DNA of 34,657 nt from a bacterium UBA7470 (GCA_002479815.1 DLPA01000103.1:595-35251), one strand, 5' to 3'. Positions 1 to 8,007 are shown, numbered from the stretch's first letter. Notes: generated by a model not told the origin, from the sequence alone. Numbers and translations: made by a program.

Positions 1-42
1 GGTTTGAAATAATCGCCAGCGTCACTCGACATGCTTGACCAG

Positions 43-80
43 AGCCGCAGATAATGAGAATTCATGCTGCGGTTTTTTTA
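43..80 (+). terminator. Candidate intrinsic terminator of an upstream gene
   Basis: A six-base stem (45-50 with 67-72), extendable by a G-T and an A-T pair, is followed by a run of seven T (73-79). The loop is long, 16 nt. It lies just before the first gene and would end a transcript entering from the left edge. The long loop makes this only moderately convincing. Confidence 0.4.
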
Positions 81-100
81 TTGCCTCTGGAGATAGGTTC

Positions 101-652
101 ATGATGCACGCTATACGTCGTCGGCCTCTGTTAACTGCGATGGTTTTATCTGGTTTGTTTGTACTTTCGGGTTGTGCAAGCTTGAGTGAGGAGGAATGCA
201 AAACGGCAGATTGGGGGCGTTTGGGCTATAACGATGGCGCCGCAGGCCATGCCGAATCGCGTTTGGCAGAGCACGCCGATGCTTGTGCCAAGATAGGCAT
301 ACGGCCCAACGCCTCACTCTGGCGCTCGGGCTGGGATCGGGGTGTCATGACGTATTGCACGCCCAATGTCGGCTGGCGCGAAGGCTTGGCAGGACGCAGC
401 TACAGTGGCGTGTGTCGCGGGCGCAATGAGGAAGCCTTCTTAGGCCCTTACCGCGCGGGCGCGGAGATTCACCGTCTCGAATCTCGCATCAACAGCAATC
501 AAAGTGAAATTCGTCGGCTTGAGGAGCAATTACGCAGCGCCCCCAACGACGAAGCACGTCGCCGCCTACGCAGTCGCATCCGCGATTTGGACGATGAACA
601 ACGCTACTTACGTTCCTCCGCCAACAATTTGCGCTACGGCGCTCGCTACTGA
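101..652 (+). CDS. DUF2799-like lipoprotein
   Basis: A 183-residue predicted lipoprotein of unknown function. An N-terminal signal peptide with basic residues (RRR, 6-8) and a hydrophobic stretch ends in the lipobox LSGC, with Cys25 as the lipid-attachment site. The middle is rich in Gly, Arg and Cys with short W-x-x-G motifs, in the style of the DUF2799 family. The C-terminal 60 residues are strongly charged and helical (RLESRIN, RRLEEQL, RRLRSRIRDLDDEQ) and probably form a coiled coil. The frame is open further upstream, but I chose the ATG at 101 because it gives a proper signal peptide and has a GGAGA-like ribosome site about 8 bases before it. The YheT-type gene starts 17 bases after the stop, so the two may be co-transcribed. 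The family name is from memory of the pattern; the role is unknown. Confidence 0.75.
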   Translation: MMHAIRRRPLLTAMVLSGLFVLSGCASLSEEECKTADWGRLGYNDGAAGHAESRLAEHADACAKIGIRPNASLWRSGWDRGVMTYCTPNVGWREGLAGRSYSGVCRGRNEEAFLGPYRAGAEIHRLESRINSNQSEIRRLEEQLRSAPNDEARRRLRSRIRDLDDEQRYLRSSANNLRYGARY

Positions 653-669
653 GGCGGAATGGGTGCGGG

Positions 670-1668
670 ATGTGGGTGTATCAACCGCCTTCTTGGCTGC
701 CTGACGGGCACAGCCAAACCATCGTACCGTCTTTGTGGGCAGGGCGTACTGTGCCAAGATCGGGGATTCGGTTTCAGCGAGAACGTTGGACGACACCCGA
801 TGAGGACTTCATTGATGTCGATCGCGTGCGCCCCCATCGTCAGAGCGTCCCCGCTGCGTGGCCCTTATTGGTGGTGTTTCATGGCTTAGAAGGCTCTTCT
901 CAAAGCCATTACGCACAAGGCTTTGCCCGTTATGCGCTGACGCAAGGTTGCGAATGTGCCATTCCACACTTTCGGGGCTGTTCGGGCGAGTTGAATGTCA
1001 CCCCTCGGGCGTATCACTCAGGCGACTTTGCGGAAATCGACTGGATTTTGCGCCGCTTCAAAGCCGAAGCCCCCCATCGTCCGATCTGGGCGGTGGGCAT
1101 CTCACTGGGTGGCAATGCCTTGAGTAAATGGGCGGGGGAGTCGGGGGCACAGGCGCTGCATTTGGTGCAAGCGGTGGCGGCCGTCTGTTCGCCTTTGGAT
1201 TTGGCCGCTTCTGGTCGGGCGATGGGGCAGGGCTTTAATCGCCACGTCTATACCCGTATGTTTCTGAATACCATGATCCCGAAGGCGCTTCAGAAATGGA
1301 AGCAGTTTCCACATCTGTTTGATGCACCTGCGCTGCAAAAAGCCAAAACGCTGTACGAATTTGATGATCTTTTTACAGCACCTTTGCATGGGTACAAAAA
1401 CACCGAAGATTATTGGTTACGGGCATCGGCCTTGCCAGTGCTGCACAAGATTCAAGTGCCCAGCTTGCTGCTCAATGCCAAAAACGATCCTTTTATTCCT
1501 GCAAGCTCTTTGCCTACACCCCAGCAAGTCAGCTCTCAGGTCTCGCTGTGGCAGTCCCGTCATGGGGGGCACGTCGGTTTTCCATCGCATCATTGGCAGC
1601 AATCTGCGCAGGCGCTGTTCATGGAAATGCCCAGCGCGGTGGGGGCATGGCTGTTTCATCATCGTTAA
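670..1668 (+). CDS. YheT-family alpha/beta hydrolase
   Basis: A 332-residue protein of the YheT/COG0429 group of alpha/beta hydrolases, presumed cytoplasmic esterases whose substrate is not established. The N-terminal WLPDGHSQTI signature (9-18) is typical of the group. The oxyanion region is HGLEGSSQSHY (71-81). The nucleophile elbow is GISLGGN (143-149), giving Ser145. The likely acid is Asp273 in NAKNDPFIP, and the likely base is His301 in GGHVGF. Length matches the family (about 320-340 residues). It is the middle gene of a plus-strand group of three; the next gene starts 19 bases downstream. The ATG at 670 places the WLP motif at the expected distance from the N terminus. Family assignment is firm; the reaction is not. 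Confidence 0.88.
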   Translation: MWVYQPPSWLPDGHSQTIVPSLWAGRTVPRSGIRFQRERWTTPDEDFIDVDRVRPHRQSVPAAWPLLVVFHGLEGSSQSHYAQGFARYALTQGCECAIPHFRGCSGELNVTPRAYHSGDFAEIDWILRRFKAEAPHRPIWAVGISLGGNALSKWAGESGAQALHLVQAVAAVCSPLDLAASGRAMGQGFNRHVYTRMFLNTMIPKALQKWKQFPHLFDAPALQKAKTLYEFDDLFTAPLHGYKNTEDYWLRASALPVLHKIQVPSLLLNAKNDPFIPASSLPTPQQVSSQVSLWQSRHGGHVGFPSHHWQQSAQALFMEMPSAVGAWLFHHR

Positions 1669-1687
1669 CCAGTTGGAAATAAACCCA

Positions 1688-2248
1688 ATGGACGACATCG
1701 TATTGCAAGCCATGCGTAAATGGCCCCATGTCCCCGCCTGCTATGGTTGGTTAGGCTTAGATGGTCGAGGCCAGTGGTGGATGCGCGACGACCGCACACA
1801 GCAACAAGGCACATTTCAAGAAGCGATCCGAAACAACGTGTCTGAGGCCAAGGGTGCTTTACTGCAACACGACAAGTTGGTCGCTTTTATTGGTCGCAAT
1901 TATGGGCATGACGAAGAGGGACGCTGGTTTTTTCAAAACGGCCCTCAGCGAGTGTATGTAGAACTGGCCTATGCGCCGTGGGTGTTTCGCGTGCAGGACA
2001 ACGGAGAAGTTCATACCCACACCCATGCCGTCACCGTTGTCAAACAAGCCATCAGCGACGAGCTGGGTCATTTGTACTTAGACACACCACTGGGTTTGGG
2101 TTTGGTACATACCCAAGATGTAGGCGTGGCTTGCGATTTTTTAAGTCAATGGTCTTGCGTAGAAAGATCGGCCGCGGAGCTGCCCTCACACTTTGCTTAC
2201 GTCCGCAGCCCGCAGCATCAGCATCCCGCCTTGCTCGCTCGTGTCTGA
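1688..2248 (+). CDS. Conserved protein of unknown function (DUF2946-like)
   Basis: A 186-residue soluble protein without a signal peptide. I recall very similar proteins in Comamonadaceae annotated as a DUF (I believe DUF2946, though the number is uncertain). They share the N-terminal pattern MDDIV-QAM-KWP-VP-CYGWLGLD-RG-W-MRDD and a central WFFQNGPQRVYVELAYAPWVFRV (about 78-100 here). The central segment is aromatic-rich and a HTHTH run follows it, but no catalytic motif is evident. The frame stays open far upstream of 1688, but that part overlaps the hydrolase gene in another frame. The ATG at 1688 matches the family start and has a GGAAAT ribosome site before it. A hairpin follows 14 bases after the stop. 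Confidence 0.75.
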   Translation: MDDIVLQAMRKWPHVPACYGWLGLDGRGQWWMRDDRTQQQGTFQEAIRNNVSEAKGALLQHDKLVAFIGRNYGHDEEGRWFFQNGPQRVYVELAYAPWVFRVQDNGEVHTHTHAVTVVKQAISDELGHLYLDTPLGLGLVHTQDVGVACDFLSQWSCVERSAAELPSHFAYVRSPQHQHPALLARV

Positions 2249-2261
2249 GCACAAAAATAAA

Positions 2262-2283
2262 AAAGCCGGACGCATCCGGCTTT
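2262..2283 (-). terminator. Intrinsic terminator between convergent genes
   Basis: A perfect 9-bp stem (2262-2270 with 2275-2283) closes a 4-base loop. Read on the minus strand the stem runs into an A-interrupted T tract (bases 2252-2264), so it best serves the cytochrome gene ending at 2309. On the plus strand only three T follow, giving a weaker stop for the gene ending at 2248. Confidence 0.75.
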
Positions 2284-2308
2284 GGACTAAACACACAGAC
2301 AAACAACC

Positions 2309-2806
2309 TTATTTTTTAGGCTCGGGTGCAGCTGGTTCCTTAAACTTCGCCCCACCTGAGTTGGCCATGTGTACGACGGCACGAGCAATCTCCAAATCGT
2401 TCAAATCGCCTCCAGCTTGTGCGCCCATTGCGCCCTTGCCTTTGAGGGCTGAATTGATCAGGGTATCCAGTCCTGTGCCGATGCGTGGTCCCCAAGCGCC
2501 CGCATCGCCCAGTTTGGGTGCGCCTACCAAACCAGCCGTGTGACATGCTGCACATTGCGCTGTGTAAGCCTCTTCACCAGAGCGTAGTTTACGATCACCG
2601 GTTTTCAGCTCCACCGCACCCACGCGCTGGATACGGGTGGCCACGGCCAACTCTGAGCTGTCAACGCCAGGTGCTGTTTTATTCGCTGAGACAACGAAGT
2701 ACACCAACCCGATGATGATAAAGACGGGCACAACGAACGAGAAAAATGAGGTCCAAAGGAATTGGCTCGGGGTTTGAATTGGGCCGGAGTGAGAGTCGTG
2801 GCTCAT
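2309..2806 (-). CDS. Membrane-anchored cytochrome c5-type protein
   Basis: A 165-residue monohaem cytochrome c of the c5 (CycB-like) type, likely anchored in the inner membrane with its haem domain in the periplasm, passing electrons in respiration. A short N-terminal tail (MSHDSHSGPIQTP) precedes one membrane segment (about 17-40). The haem site is CAACH (Cys85, Cys88, His89), and Met127 in GKGAMGAQAGG is the probable sixth ligand. The tail after the haem domain is Pro/Lys-rich. The frame is open up to 3019, but the upstream part is Cys-rich and unlike the family; the ATG at 2806 gives the usual N terminus, though no clear ribosome site is visible. It is transcribed alone and diverges from the metalloprotease gene. 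Its maturation would depend on the ResB-CcsB system encoded in this window. Confidence 0.88.
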   Translation of the reverse strand: MSHDSHSGPIQTPSQFLWTSFFSFVVPVFIIIGLVYFVVSANKTAPGVDSSELAVATRIQRVGAVELKTGDRKLRSGEEAYTAQCAACHTAGLVGAPKLGDAGAWGPRIGTGLDTLINSALKGKGAMGAQAGGDLNDLEIARAVVHMANSGGAKFKEPAAPEPKK

Positions 2807-2873
2807 GGCATGTACTGAGGAAGAAGAGTTGGCTGCCGAATCAGCAGCGGAGAATAAAAAAATTTGATCTCTA

Positions 2874-2879
2874 ATTATA
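2874..2879 (-). promoter_or_regulatory. Candidate -10 box for the c5-type cytochrome gene
   Basis: On the minus strand these bases read TATAAT, 67 bases before the start codon at 2806. No good -35 hexamer lies 16-18 bases upstream; TTGCCA is 21 bases away. The rest of the 272-base divergent gap (2807-3078) is AT-rich, and I see no other structure in it. Confidence 0.35.
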
Positions 2880-3078
2880 ACGACGACCCTTACAGTAGTT
2901 TGGCAACAAGTTGGTTTAGCCATGCACAATTGCGATTGTAAAAAAATGCAATGAAACCCGCACTTTTGCAGTAAACAGTTATGACAGGGATGATTCACTG
3001 AATGTGTATGAGCAAGCACCCCTTGCAGCGCGTACCATCAAGGTCTATTTGTCGGCTGATGCTTTGGAGAAATCACTC

Positions 3079-4059
3079 ATGTACCGTTGGATATGGCGCA
3101 CCTTGATCCTTGGTTGGACAGGGCTGGTGGTAGGCTGTGGTGATGGAGAGCTGACATCCTCCGCAGGCACTGTGATTTCTCCTTCTCGTCACAAGAGGTC
3201 GGATTTCAGTGGTGCGACAGGCGATATACCCGCCAAGTCTGCTCCGGTAGAACAACCGCAATATGTGCTGCATCAAGCCCGCGCTCGCTTAATTCCTGCC
3301 GTCTTGCAGGTGTATTACAACCCCACAGACGCACCCGCCCATTGGGATTTAGCTTCTATGCTCGCATTGTTACAGCGCACCGCCAATAAATGGAGCGATG
3401 TGTGTAATGTTCGCATTGAAGTGATAGGCACGACGGGGGTGAAGCCTGTCATGCAAAAACAAAGCGCGGTCGATGTGGATGGACTCAGCGTGATTGGATG
3501 GCTGGTGTTTCCGACCGATCTGGCGAGTTTCAGCGGCAATGTCAGTTGGTGGTATCGCACCAATGCCGACCGACTCCCCGCCATCGTGGATGCCGACATG
3601 GGGCTGAATCTGTCTCGTGTCTCAAGGTTCACAGGCGAAAGTGCTGCTTTGAATCTGGGGGGGCTACTCACCCATGAATGGGGGCATATGCTGGGCATCA
3701 GTCACTCAAATACATCCCAATCGGTGATGTTTGCCGCGCCTTACAACAGCTACACCTTCCAAAACAGCTTGCGCGGTGACGATGCCGCTGCTTGCGCCGA
3801 TTTGTACGGCGCAGCCCCCCATGCACAGGCCATGCGCGTGTTCAACTGGGCCGAGCAAGTGTTGCCCGACCTCTTGCAACCCTTGGGCGTGTCTTCTACG
3901 TTGGTGGATGGTTTTCCGACCCGCGAATACAGTCAAACCGGATTTGCCTTGCAAGTCCGTGCCGAGCGTATCTACTACCGACCGGGCTTTCAGCAAGCGT
4001 GGATAGACCTAGGGCTGGTGAGCGACTGGTTTGCCGTTGCCAGCAGCCAAGGGTTTTGA
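3079..4059 (+). CDS. Putative lipoprotein zinc metalloprotease (metzincin type)
   Basis: A 326-residue predicted lipoprotein: the signal peptide ends in VVGC with Cys20 as lipidation site. The zinc motif HEWGHMLGISH (199-209) fits HExxHxxGxxH, with ligands His199, His203 and His209 and catalytic Glu200. SVM at 215-217 fits the methionine turn. This is the metzincin pattern, closest in style to the matrixin (M10) and pregnancy-associated (M43) groups. Residues 70-190 contain an ordinary matrixin-like lead-in (ANKWSDVCN). The C-terminal 90 residues match nothing I know. I chose the ATG at 3079 over the upstream frame because it has GGAGA 8 bases before it and yields the lipoprotein signal. It stands alone on its strand, between a divergent cytochrome gene and convergent mnmA. 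Activity is inferred from the motif; the substrate is unknown. Confidence 0.82.
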   Translation: MYRWIWRTLILGWTGLVVGCGDGELTSSAGTVISPSRHKRSDFSGATGDIPAKSAPVEQPQYVLHQARARLIPAVLQVYYNPTDAPAHWDLASMLALLQRTANKWSDVCNVRIEVIGTTGVKPVMQKQSAVDVDGLSVIGWLVFPTDLASFSGNVSWWYRTNADRLPAIVDADMGLNLSRVSRFTGESAALNLGGLLTHEWGHMLGISHSNTSQSVMFAAPYNSYTFQNSLRGDDAAACADLYGAAPHAQAMRVFNWAEQVLPDLLQPLGVSSTLVDGFPTREYSQTGFALQVRAERIYYRPGFQQAWIDLGLVSDWFAVASSQGF

Positions 4060-4097
4060 AGGGGCGCGGGTGCAGGCGCAGGCGCGGGCGACCCCTC

Positions 4098-5300
4098 TCA
4101 AGCAATGACCCCGCCGCCCAAGCACACGTCCCCGTCGTACAGCACAGCAGACTGCCCGGGCGTGACGGCCCATTGCGGCGCGGGAAAGTGCAGGCGTATG
4201 CCACTGGCATCGCCCGCTTGGGTCAAGGAGCCGCTGGTGGGTGCGGCGTAGAGCGTGCAGGGGGCATCGCTTTGGCGGTAGCGGGTTTTGGCGCTCAAGT
4301 GGCGACAGGCTTGCCCGTTGGCATCGGTGTCGCTCAGGGCAGGTGCTGCGCCTGCTGTCCAGCTCAGGTCTAGGGCGTGCAAGCCCTCGCTCAACAACCA
4401 CGGGTGATCGTGCCCTTGTACCACCCACAACGTGTTGGTCTTGACTTCTTTACGCGCCACAAACCACGGCGCATGGTCGCCGCCGCCTTTTTGTGCGCCC
4501 TTGGCCTTGATGCCGCCTATGCCTAAGCCTTGGCGTTGACCCAAGGTGTAAAAGCTCAAACCCACATGGCGACCGATGACATGGCCTTGCGGGTTTTTGA
4601 TCGGGCCGGGTGCGTGGGCGATGTAGCGGTTCAAAAACTCCCGAAACGGACGCTCGCCGATGAAGCAAATGCCGGTCGAATCTTTTTTCTTGGCATTGGG
4701 CAGCCCAATCTCGGCGGCGATGCGGCGCACCTCGGTTTTGTGCAACTCGCCCACCGGAAACAGGGTGTTGGACAACTGCGCTTGGGTGAGGCGGTGCAGA
4801 AAATAGCTTTGGTCTTTGCCAGCGTCTAAGCCTTTGAGCAGCTCGAAACGGCCATCGCCTAAGCGAGCCGTTTCTGGGGGCAAAAGAGCTTTTTGGGCAT
4901 CGACGCAGCGCACGCGGGCGTAGTGGCCGGTGGCGATTTTGTCGGCTCCGAGGGCAAAGGCGTGGTCTAAAAAGGCTTTGAATTTGATTTCGGCGTTGCA
5001 CAAAATGTCGGGGTTGGGGGTGCGGCCGGCTTGGTACTCGCGCAAAAACTCGGCAAATACGCGATCTTTGTAATTCGCTGCGAAATTGACGTGTTCGATG
5101 TCGATGCCGATCACATCGGCCACGCTGGCCGCGTCCAACCAGTCTTGCCGACTGGTGCAATGTTCGCTGTCGTCGTCATCTTCCCAATTTTTCATGAAGA
5201 TGCCCACGACCTCATGGCCTTGGCGCTTGAGCAAATAGGCACTCACCGCAGAATCGACCCCGCCGGAAAGGCCCACCACAATTTTCAGTTTCTTCGTCAT
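4098..5300 (-). CDS. mnmA: tRNA-specific 2-thiouridylase MnmA
   Basis: A 400-residue enzyme that adds sulfur to the wobble uridine (U34) of tRNAs for Lys, Glu and Gln, using ATP and sulfur relayed from cysteine desulfurase. The PP-loop GLSGGVDS is at 10-17. The two catalytic cysteines are Cys101 (in CNAEIKF) and Cys202 (in TGICFIGE). GHYAR at 125-129 and the DQSYFL motif (163-168) are also typical. A Gly/Lys-rich insert (KGAQKGGGDHAPW, about 267-279) is one I associate with beta-proteobacterial versions. The ATG at 5300 is preceded on its strand by GCGGGGT and gives the family N terminus; the frame is open nine codons further. It is the last gene of the minus-strand group engB-hydrolase-mnmA, 36 bases after the hydrolase. 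The stop lies 38 bases from the convergent metalloprotease stop, with no clear terminator between them. Confidence 0.96.
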   Translation of the reverse strand: MTKKLKIVVGLSGGVDSAVSAYLLKRQGHEVVGIFMKNWEDDDDSEHCTSRQDWLDAASVADVIGIDIEHVNFAANYKDRVFAEFLREYQAGRTPNPDILCNAEIKFKAFLDHAFALGADKIATGHYARVRCVDAQKALLPPETARLGDGRFELLKGLDAGKDQSYFLHRLTQAQLSNTLFPVGELHKTEVRRIAAEIGLPNAKKKDSTGICFIGERPFREFLNRYIAHAPGPIKNPQGHVIGRHVGLSFYTLGQRQGLGIGGIKAKGAQKGGGDHAPWFVARKEVKTNTLWVVQGHDHPWLLSEGLHALDLSWTAGAAPALSDTDANGQACRHLSAKTRYRQSDAPCTLYAAPTSGSLTQAGDASGIRLHFPAPQWAVTPGQSAVLYDGDVCLGGGVIA

Positions 5301-5336
5301 ACCCCGCATTATCCCGAGACTGGACACGTCAGGGGG

Positions 5337-6308
5337 CTACAAAAATGCCTTCATGAAAGCCATCAGCGCCTGTGGCTGTTCGTGAATCACCCAATGGGAG
5401 CCATTCGGGATGCGATCAATCCGTAAATCAGGAATGTACTGTTCCAGTCCGTCCAACAGACTGGGGGGAAGGGCGATGTCTGCCAGCCCCCAAATCACTT
5501 GGGTGGGAATGCGGACGTGTGTGACCGAGGCAGGCAGGGTGACGGCTGTGGCAGCAGGGTCGTTTGCAGAAGGAGGACGCAGTGGCGATGCGCCATAGTA
5601 GTGACAGGGGCCTTGTAGTCCTTGCCGCCATACGTCGCGGTATTGCTCGCGCACCTCATCGGTCAACCACGCATACAAGCCAGTGCTTGCGCCCATATGC
5701 TCAAAAAAGGGCCATAAGCGCGCAAAATCGTCGGCTGCCAGCAGCTCAGGCGCATCAGGGCGAGCCAAAAAATTCATGTACGCACTTGCGGCTTGTTGCG
5801 CCGGGTTGTGCGCCAGTTCGCGTAAAAACGTCGCTGGATGAGGCGAGTTGATGATGACCAGCTTGGCTAAGAGGTCTGGACAACTGGCGGCCACATTCCA
5901 TGCCACCGCGCCCCCCCAGTCGTGGGCGATGAGAACAACAGGCGTTTGTATGCCTTGAGATGTTGTGAAGTGTTGTATTAAAGAAACAATATCTTGCACC
6001 AGATGTTTGGCGCGATAAGCCGATACATCCGTTGGCGCACTGGAGCCAGCATAGCCTCTCAGATTGGGCGCAACGCAGACGTGACTGCCGCCTTCTGGGG
6101 ACGCAAAGTGCTGTAAAAAATCATCCCAAATGAAGGCTGCTTCAGGAAAGCCGTGCAAAAACACCAGCAGCGGACGTGCGGGGCGGGTCTGTGCCTTTGC
6201 TGTCCAAGGCTCTGTGATGCGGCAGCGCAAGTGGATGCCGTGGGGCAGCTCAAGCGTCTGGTGTTGAATCTGGGGGAAGCTTTGGACTGGCGTTGGGGGC
6301 GGGTTCAT
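5337..6308 (-). CDS. Alpha/beta hydrolase, epoxide-hydrolase/dehalogenase-like
   Basis: A 323-residue alpha/beta hydrolase using an aspartate nucleophile. The oxyanion motif is HGFPE (52-56) and the nucleophile elbow is HDWGG with Asp130; Asp277 (GLADIAL) and His305 (GSHWVIHE) complete the triad. The HGFPE plus HDWGG pair is shared by soluble epoxide hydrolases and haloacetate dehalogenases. Tyr237/Tyr238 in the cap could be the epoxide-activating tyrosine, so epoxide hydrolysis is the first guess. The start at 6308 lies inside the end of engB, so the two genes overlap by 59 bases. I keep this start because AGGA stands 8 bases before it on the coding strand and no later ATG preserves the N-terminal strand. 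The overlap suggests translational coupling. The substrate cannot be told from the sequence. Confidence 0.85.
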   Translation of the reverse strand: MNPPPTPVQSFPQIQHQTLELPHGIHLRCRITEPWTAKAQTRPARPLLVFLHGFPEAAFIWDDFLQHFASPEGGSHVCVAPNLRGYAGSSAPTDVSAYRAKHLVQDIVSLIQHFTTSQGIQTPVVLIAHDWGGAVAWNVAASCPDLLAKLVIINSPHPATFLRELAHNPAQQAASAYMNFLARPDAPELLAADDFARLWPFFEHMGASTGLYAWLTDEVREQYRDVWRQGLQGPCHYYGASPLRPPSANDPAATAVTLPASVTHVRIPTQVIWGLADIALPPSLLDGLEQYIPDLRIDRIPNGSHWVIHEQPQALMAFMKAFL

Positions 6309-7005
6309 GGTCGCGTTCCTGCTGAAGTTGGGCGGCTGTGGCCCATTGCCGCAGCAGCACGGAAACCTCTTCTACGCCTTGGCGTTTGAGGGCAGAAAAC
6401 AGCATGGCCTGTCCGCCGCCGACTTGCAGTCGCGCAATCGACAAGGCTTTTTGTGCCTCTACACGGGTGAGCTTGTCGGCCTTGGTCAACAACACCAGAA
6501 GGTTCAAGCCTTGTTCGACGCGAGGGCGTATCACTTCTAACAAGATGTCGTCCAGCTCGGTTAAGCCCAAACGTGCATCGCACAGCATCACAACGCTGTT
6601 GAGATTGTGCCGCGTGCGTAAGTAGCTCGCCATGACCCGCTGCCAGCGCAATTTGGCCTCTTTGGGAACTGCCGCATAACCGTAGCCCGGTAAATCGGTC
6701 AACACCGCATCGGTGCAGCCTTGTTTGCCGACAGAAAATAGGTTGATGCTTTGGGTACGCCCGGGCGTTTTTGAGGCAAAGGCGAGCCGTTTTTGCTGTG
6801 TGAGCGTATTGATGGCGGTGGATTTGCCCGCGTTGGAGCGTCCCACAAAGGCAATCTCTGGCTCATGGATGCGAGGCAGGTACTCCAATTGAGGGGCGGT
6901 AGTTAAAAAGCGTGCCGTGTGCAGCCACGCCGTTGCTGTTTTCGCAGCTTGGGTCGTACTGGACGGGGAGGGAGGGGGTAGGAGTGGAGTAGATGGCTCA
7001 GTCAT
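6250..7005 (-). CDS. engB: Ribosome biogenesis GTPase EngB (YsxC/YihA)
   Basis: A 251-residue GTPase of the TRAFAC class needed for assembly of the large ribosomal subunit; its loss is often tied to cell-division defects. GTP-binding motifs appear in order: G1 GRSNAGKS (55-62), G2 region TPGRTQ, G3 DLPGYGYA (from Asp104), G4 TKAD (164-167) and G5 SALK (194-197). The N terminus has a Pro/Ser/Thr-rich tail, and the C terminus an extra 20-residue Pro-rich tail that is coded across the start of the next gene. The start is uncertain: ATG at 7005 is chosen from family comparison, while ATG at 7029 and 7095 are also in frame. It is the first gene of its group and diverges from cytochrome c4, as I recall for related Burkholderiales. 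Confidence 0.93.
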   Translation of the reverse strand: MTEPSTPLLPPPSPSSTTQAAKTATAWLHTARFLTTAPQLEYLPRIHEPEIAFVGRSNAGKSTAINTLTQQKRLAFASKTPGRTQSINLFSVGKQGCTDAVLTDLPGYGYAAVPKEAKLRWQRVMASYLRTRHNLNSVVMLCDARLGLTELDDILLEVIRPRVEQGLNLLVLLTKADKLTRVEAQKALSIARLQVGGGQAMLFSALKRQGVEEVSVLLRQWATAAQLQQERDHEPAPNASPKLPPDSTPDA

Positions 7006-7117
7006 TCTGGGGTTTTCCCGAGGCGACATTGTAAAATCAGAAAGTTTTTCTGCATGTCGCTGCTGTGTTGGTTTCACGGCATTCTTAAATCTCATCGCTT
7101 ATACCTTAGCCCACGCC

Positions 7118-7732
7118 ATGAACATTGTTGTGTCCTCCCTCTGTGCAGCAGCTCTTGCTGCCGCTTCCTTCGCCGCACAAGCACAAGCAGCCAAGCCCGA
7201 CACTGCCAAAGGTGCTGCCGCCTATGGTCAGGTGTGTGTGGCTTGCCATGCAGCTGACGGCAATTCCAGCTTGGCCGCCAATCCGAAATTGGCCCAGCAA
7301 CATCCCGAATACCTGGTCAAACAGCTGCAAGAGTTCAAGTCTGGTAAACGTGAAAATGCAGTCATGAAAGGTTTTGCTGCCGCGCTGTCAGATGAAGAGA
7401 TGCGCAACATCAGTTTTTGGTTGGCTGAGCAAAAAGCCAAAAACGGTGCGGCAGTCAATAAAGATTTGGTCACGTTGGGCGAGCGCATTTACCGTGGCGG
7501 CATTCCCGACCGTCAAGTGGCTGCCTGTGCGGGTTGCCACAGCCCCAACGGCGCGGGCATTCCAGCTCAATATCCGCGCCTGAGCGGTCAACACGCCGAA
7601 TACACCGCAGGGCAATTGACCGCCTTCCGCGATGGCGTGCGCAAAAACAGCGTTCAAATGACGCAAGTGGCTGCCAAAATGAACGATAAAGAAATCAAAG
7701 CTGTCGCGGACTACATTGCTGGGCTGCGTTGA
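7118..7732 (+). CDS. Dihaem cytochrome c4
   Basis: A 204-residue periplasmic dihaem cytochrome, two cytochrome c domains in tandem, which commonly delivers electrons to terminal oxidases such as cbb3. The signal peptide ends with AQA around residue 24. The haem sites are CVACH (Cys40, Cys43, His44) and CAGCH (Cys137, Cys140, His141). Likely axial methionines are Met83 (NAVMKGFAAAL) and Met171 (NSVQMTQVAAKM). The two halves share the pattern yP-L-gQH-EY---QL--F--G-R (residues 56-78 and 152-174), a visible internal duplication. The upstream frame is open to 6917 but overlaps the divergent engB gene, so the ATG at 7118 is used. resB and ccsB, which mature such cytochromes, follow after a terminator. 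Confidence 0.95.
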   Translation: MNIVVSSLCAAALAAASFAAQAQAAKPDTAKGAAAYGQVCVACHAADGNSSLAANPKLAQQHPEYLVKQLQEFKSGKRENAVMKGFAAALSDEEMRNISFWLAEQKAKNGAAVNKDLVTLGERIYRGGIPDRQVAACAGCHSPNGAGIPAQYPRLSGQHAEYTAGQLTAFRDGVRKNSVQMTQVAAKMNDKEIKAVADYIAGLR

Positions 7733-7887
7733 TCGGTGTTGGATTTGGCCTTCAGTCTTGTAGGTATATAAGCCATCAATAATGTTTCAGGTGACAATCG
7801 GGCACATACCTTGTGCAACATGGGTACCAGTTGATGCAGCGCCCTGAAGCTGAGGAACTTTTCTTGGTTCGGGTGCTCTAGCACGGG
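7733..7887. other. Intergenic leader/trailer before the terminator
   Basis: A 155-base non-coding stretch between the cytochrome c4 stop and a strong terminator. It holds no convincing open frame. TTGGAT (7739-7744) and TATATA (7765-7770) resemble promoter boxes but are 20 bases apart, which is too wide for a good sigma-70 promoter. It is either the 3' untranslated region of cytochrome c4 or a small transcript; see findings. Confidence 0.3.
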
Positions 7888-7917
7888 GCGGGTCTGGTCT
7901 TGACCCGCTTTTTTTTT
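7888..7917 (+). terminator. Strong intrinsic terminator
   Basis: A perfect 7-bp GC-rich stem (7888-7894 with 7902-7908) closes a 7-base loop and is followed by nine T (7909-7917). It separates cytochrome c4 from resB, so resB probably has its own promoter in the following 90 bases, where no clear promoter boxes are visible. Confidence 0.88.
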
Positions 7918-8007
7918 GCGCCTCCATTACGGGTGGTGTTCAAAACGCTGTGTCTAGGTGGTGTTTTGTTCGCATATTGATCTTGTTTTTTTGTTTGAGT
8001 GTTTGTC

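Noticed and set aside
1319..1687. N-terminal extension of the gene ending at 2248
   Set aside because: It overlaps the hydrolase gene in another frame and has a composition unlike a protein; the ATG at 1688 matches the family start.
4060..4094. GC-rich near-repeat (gcgggtgcaggcgcaggcgcgggcg) between the metalloprotease and mnmA stops
   Set aside because: No stable stem with a T-run; looks like simple-sequence drift between two stops, not a terminator.
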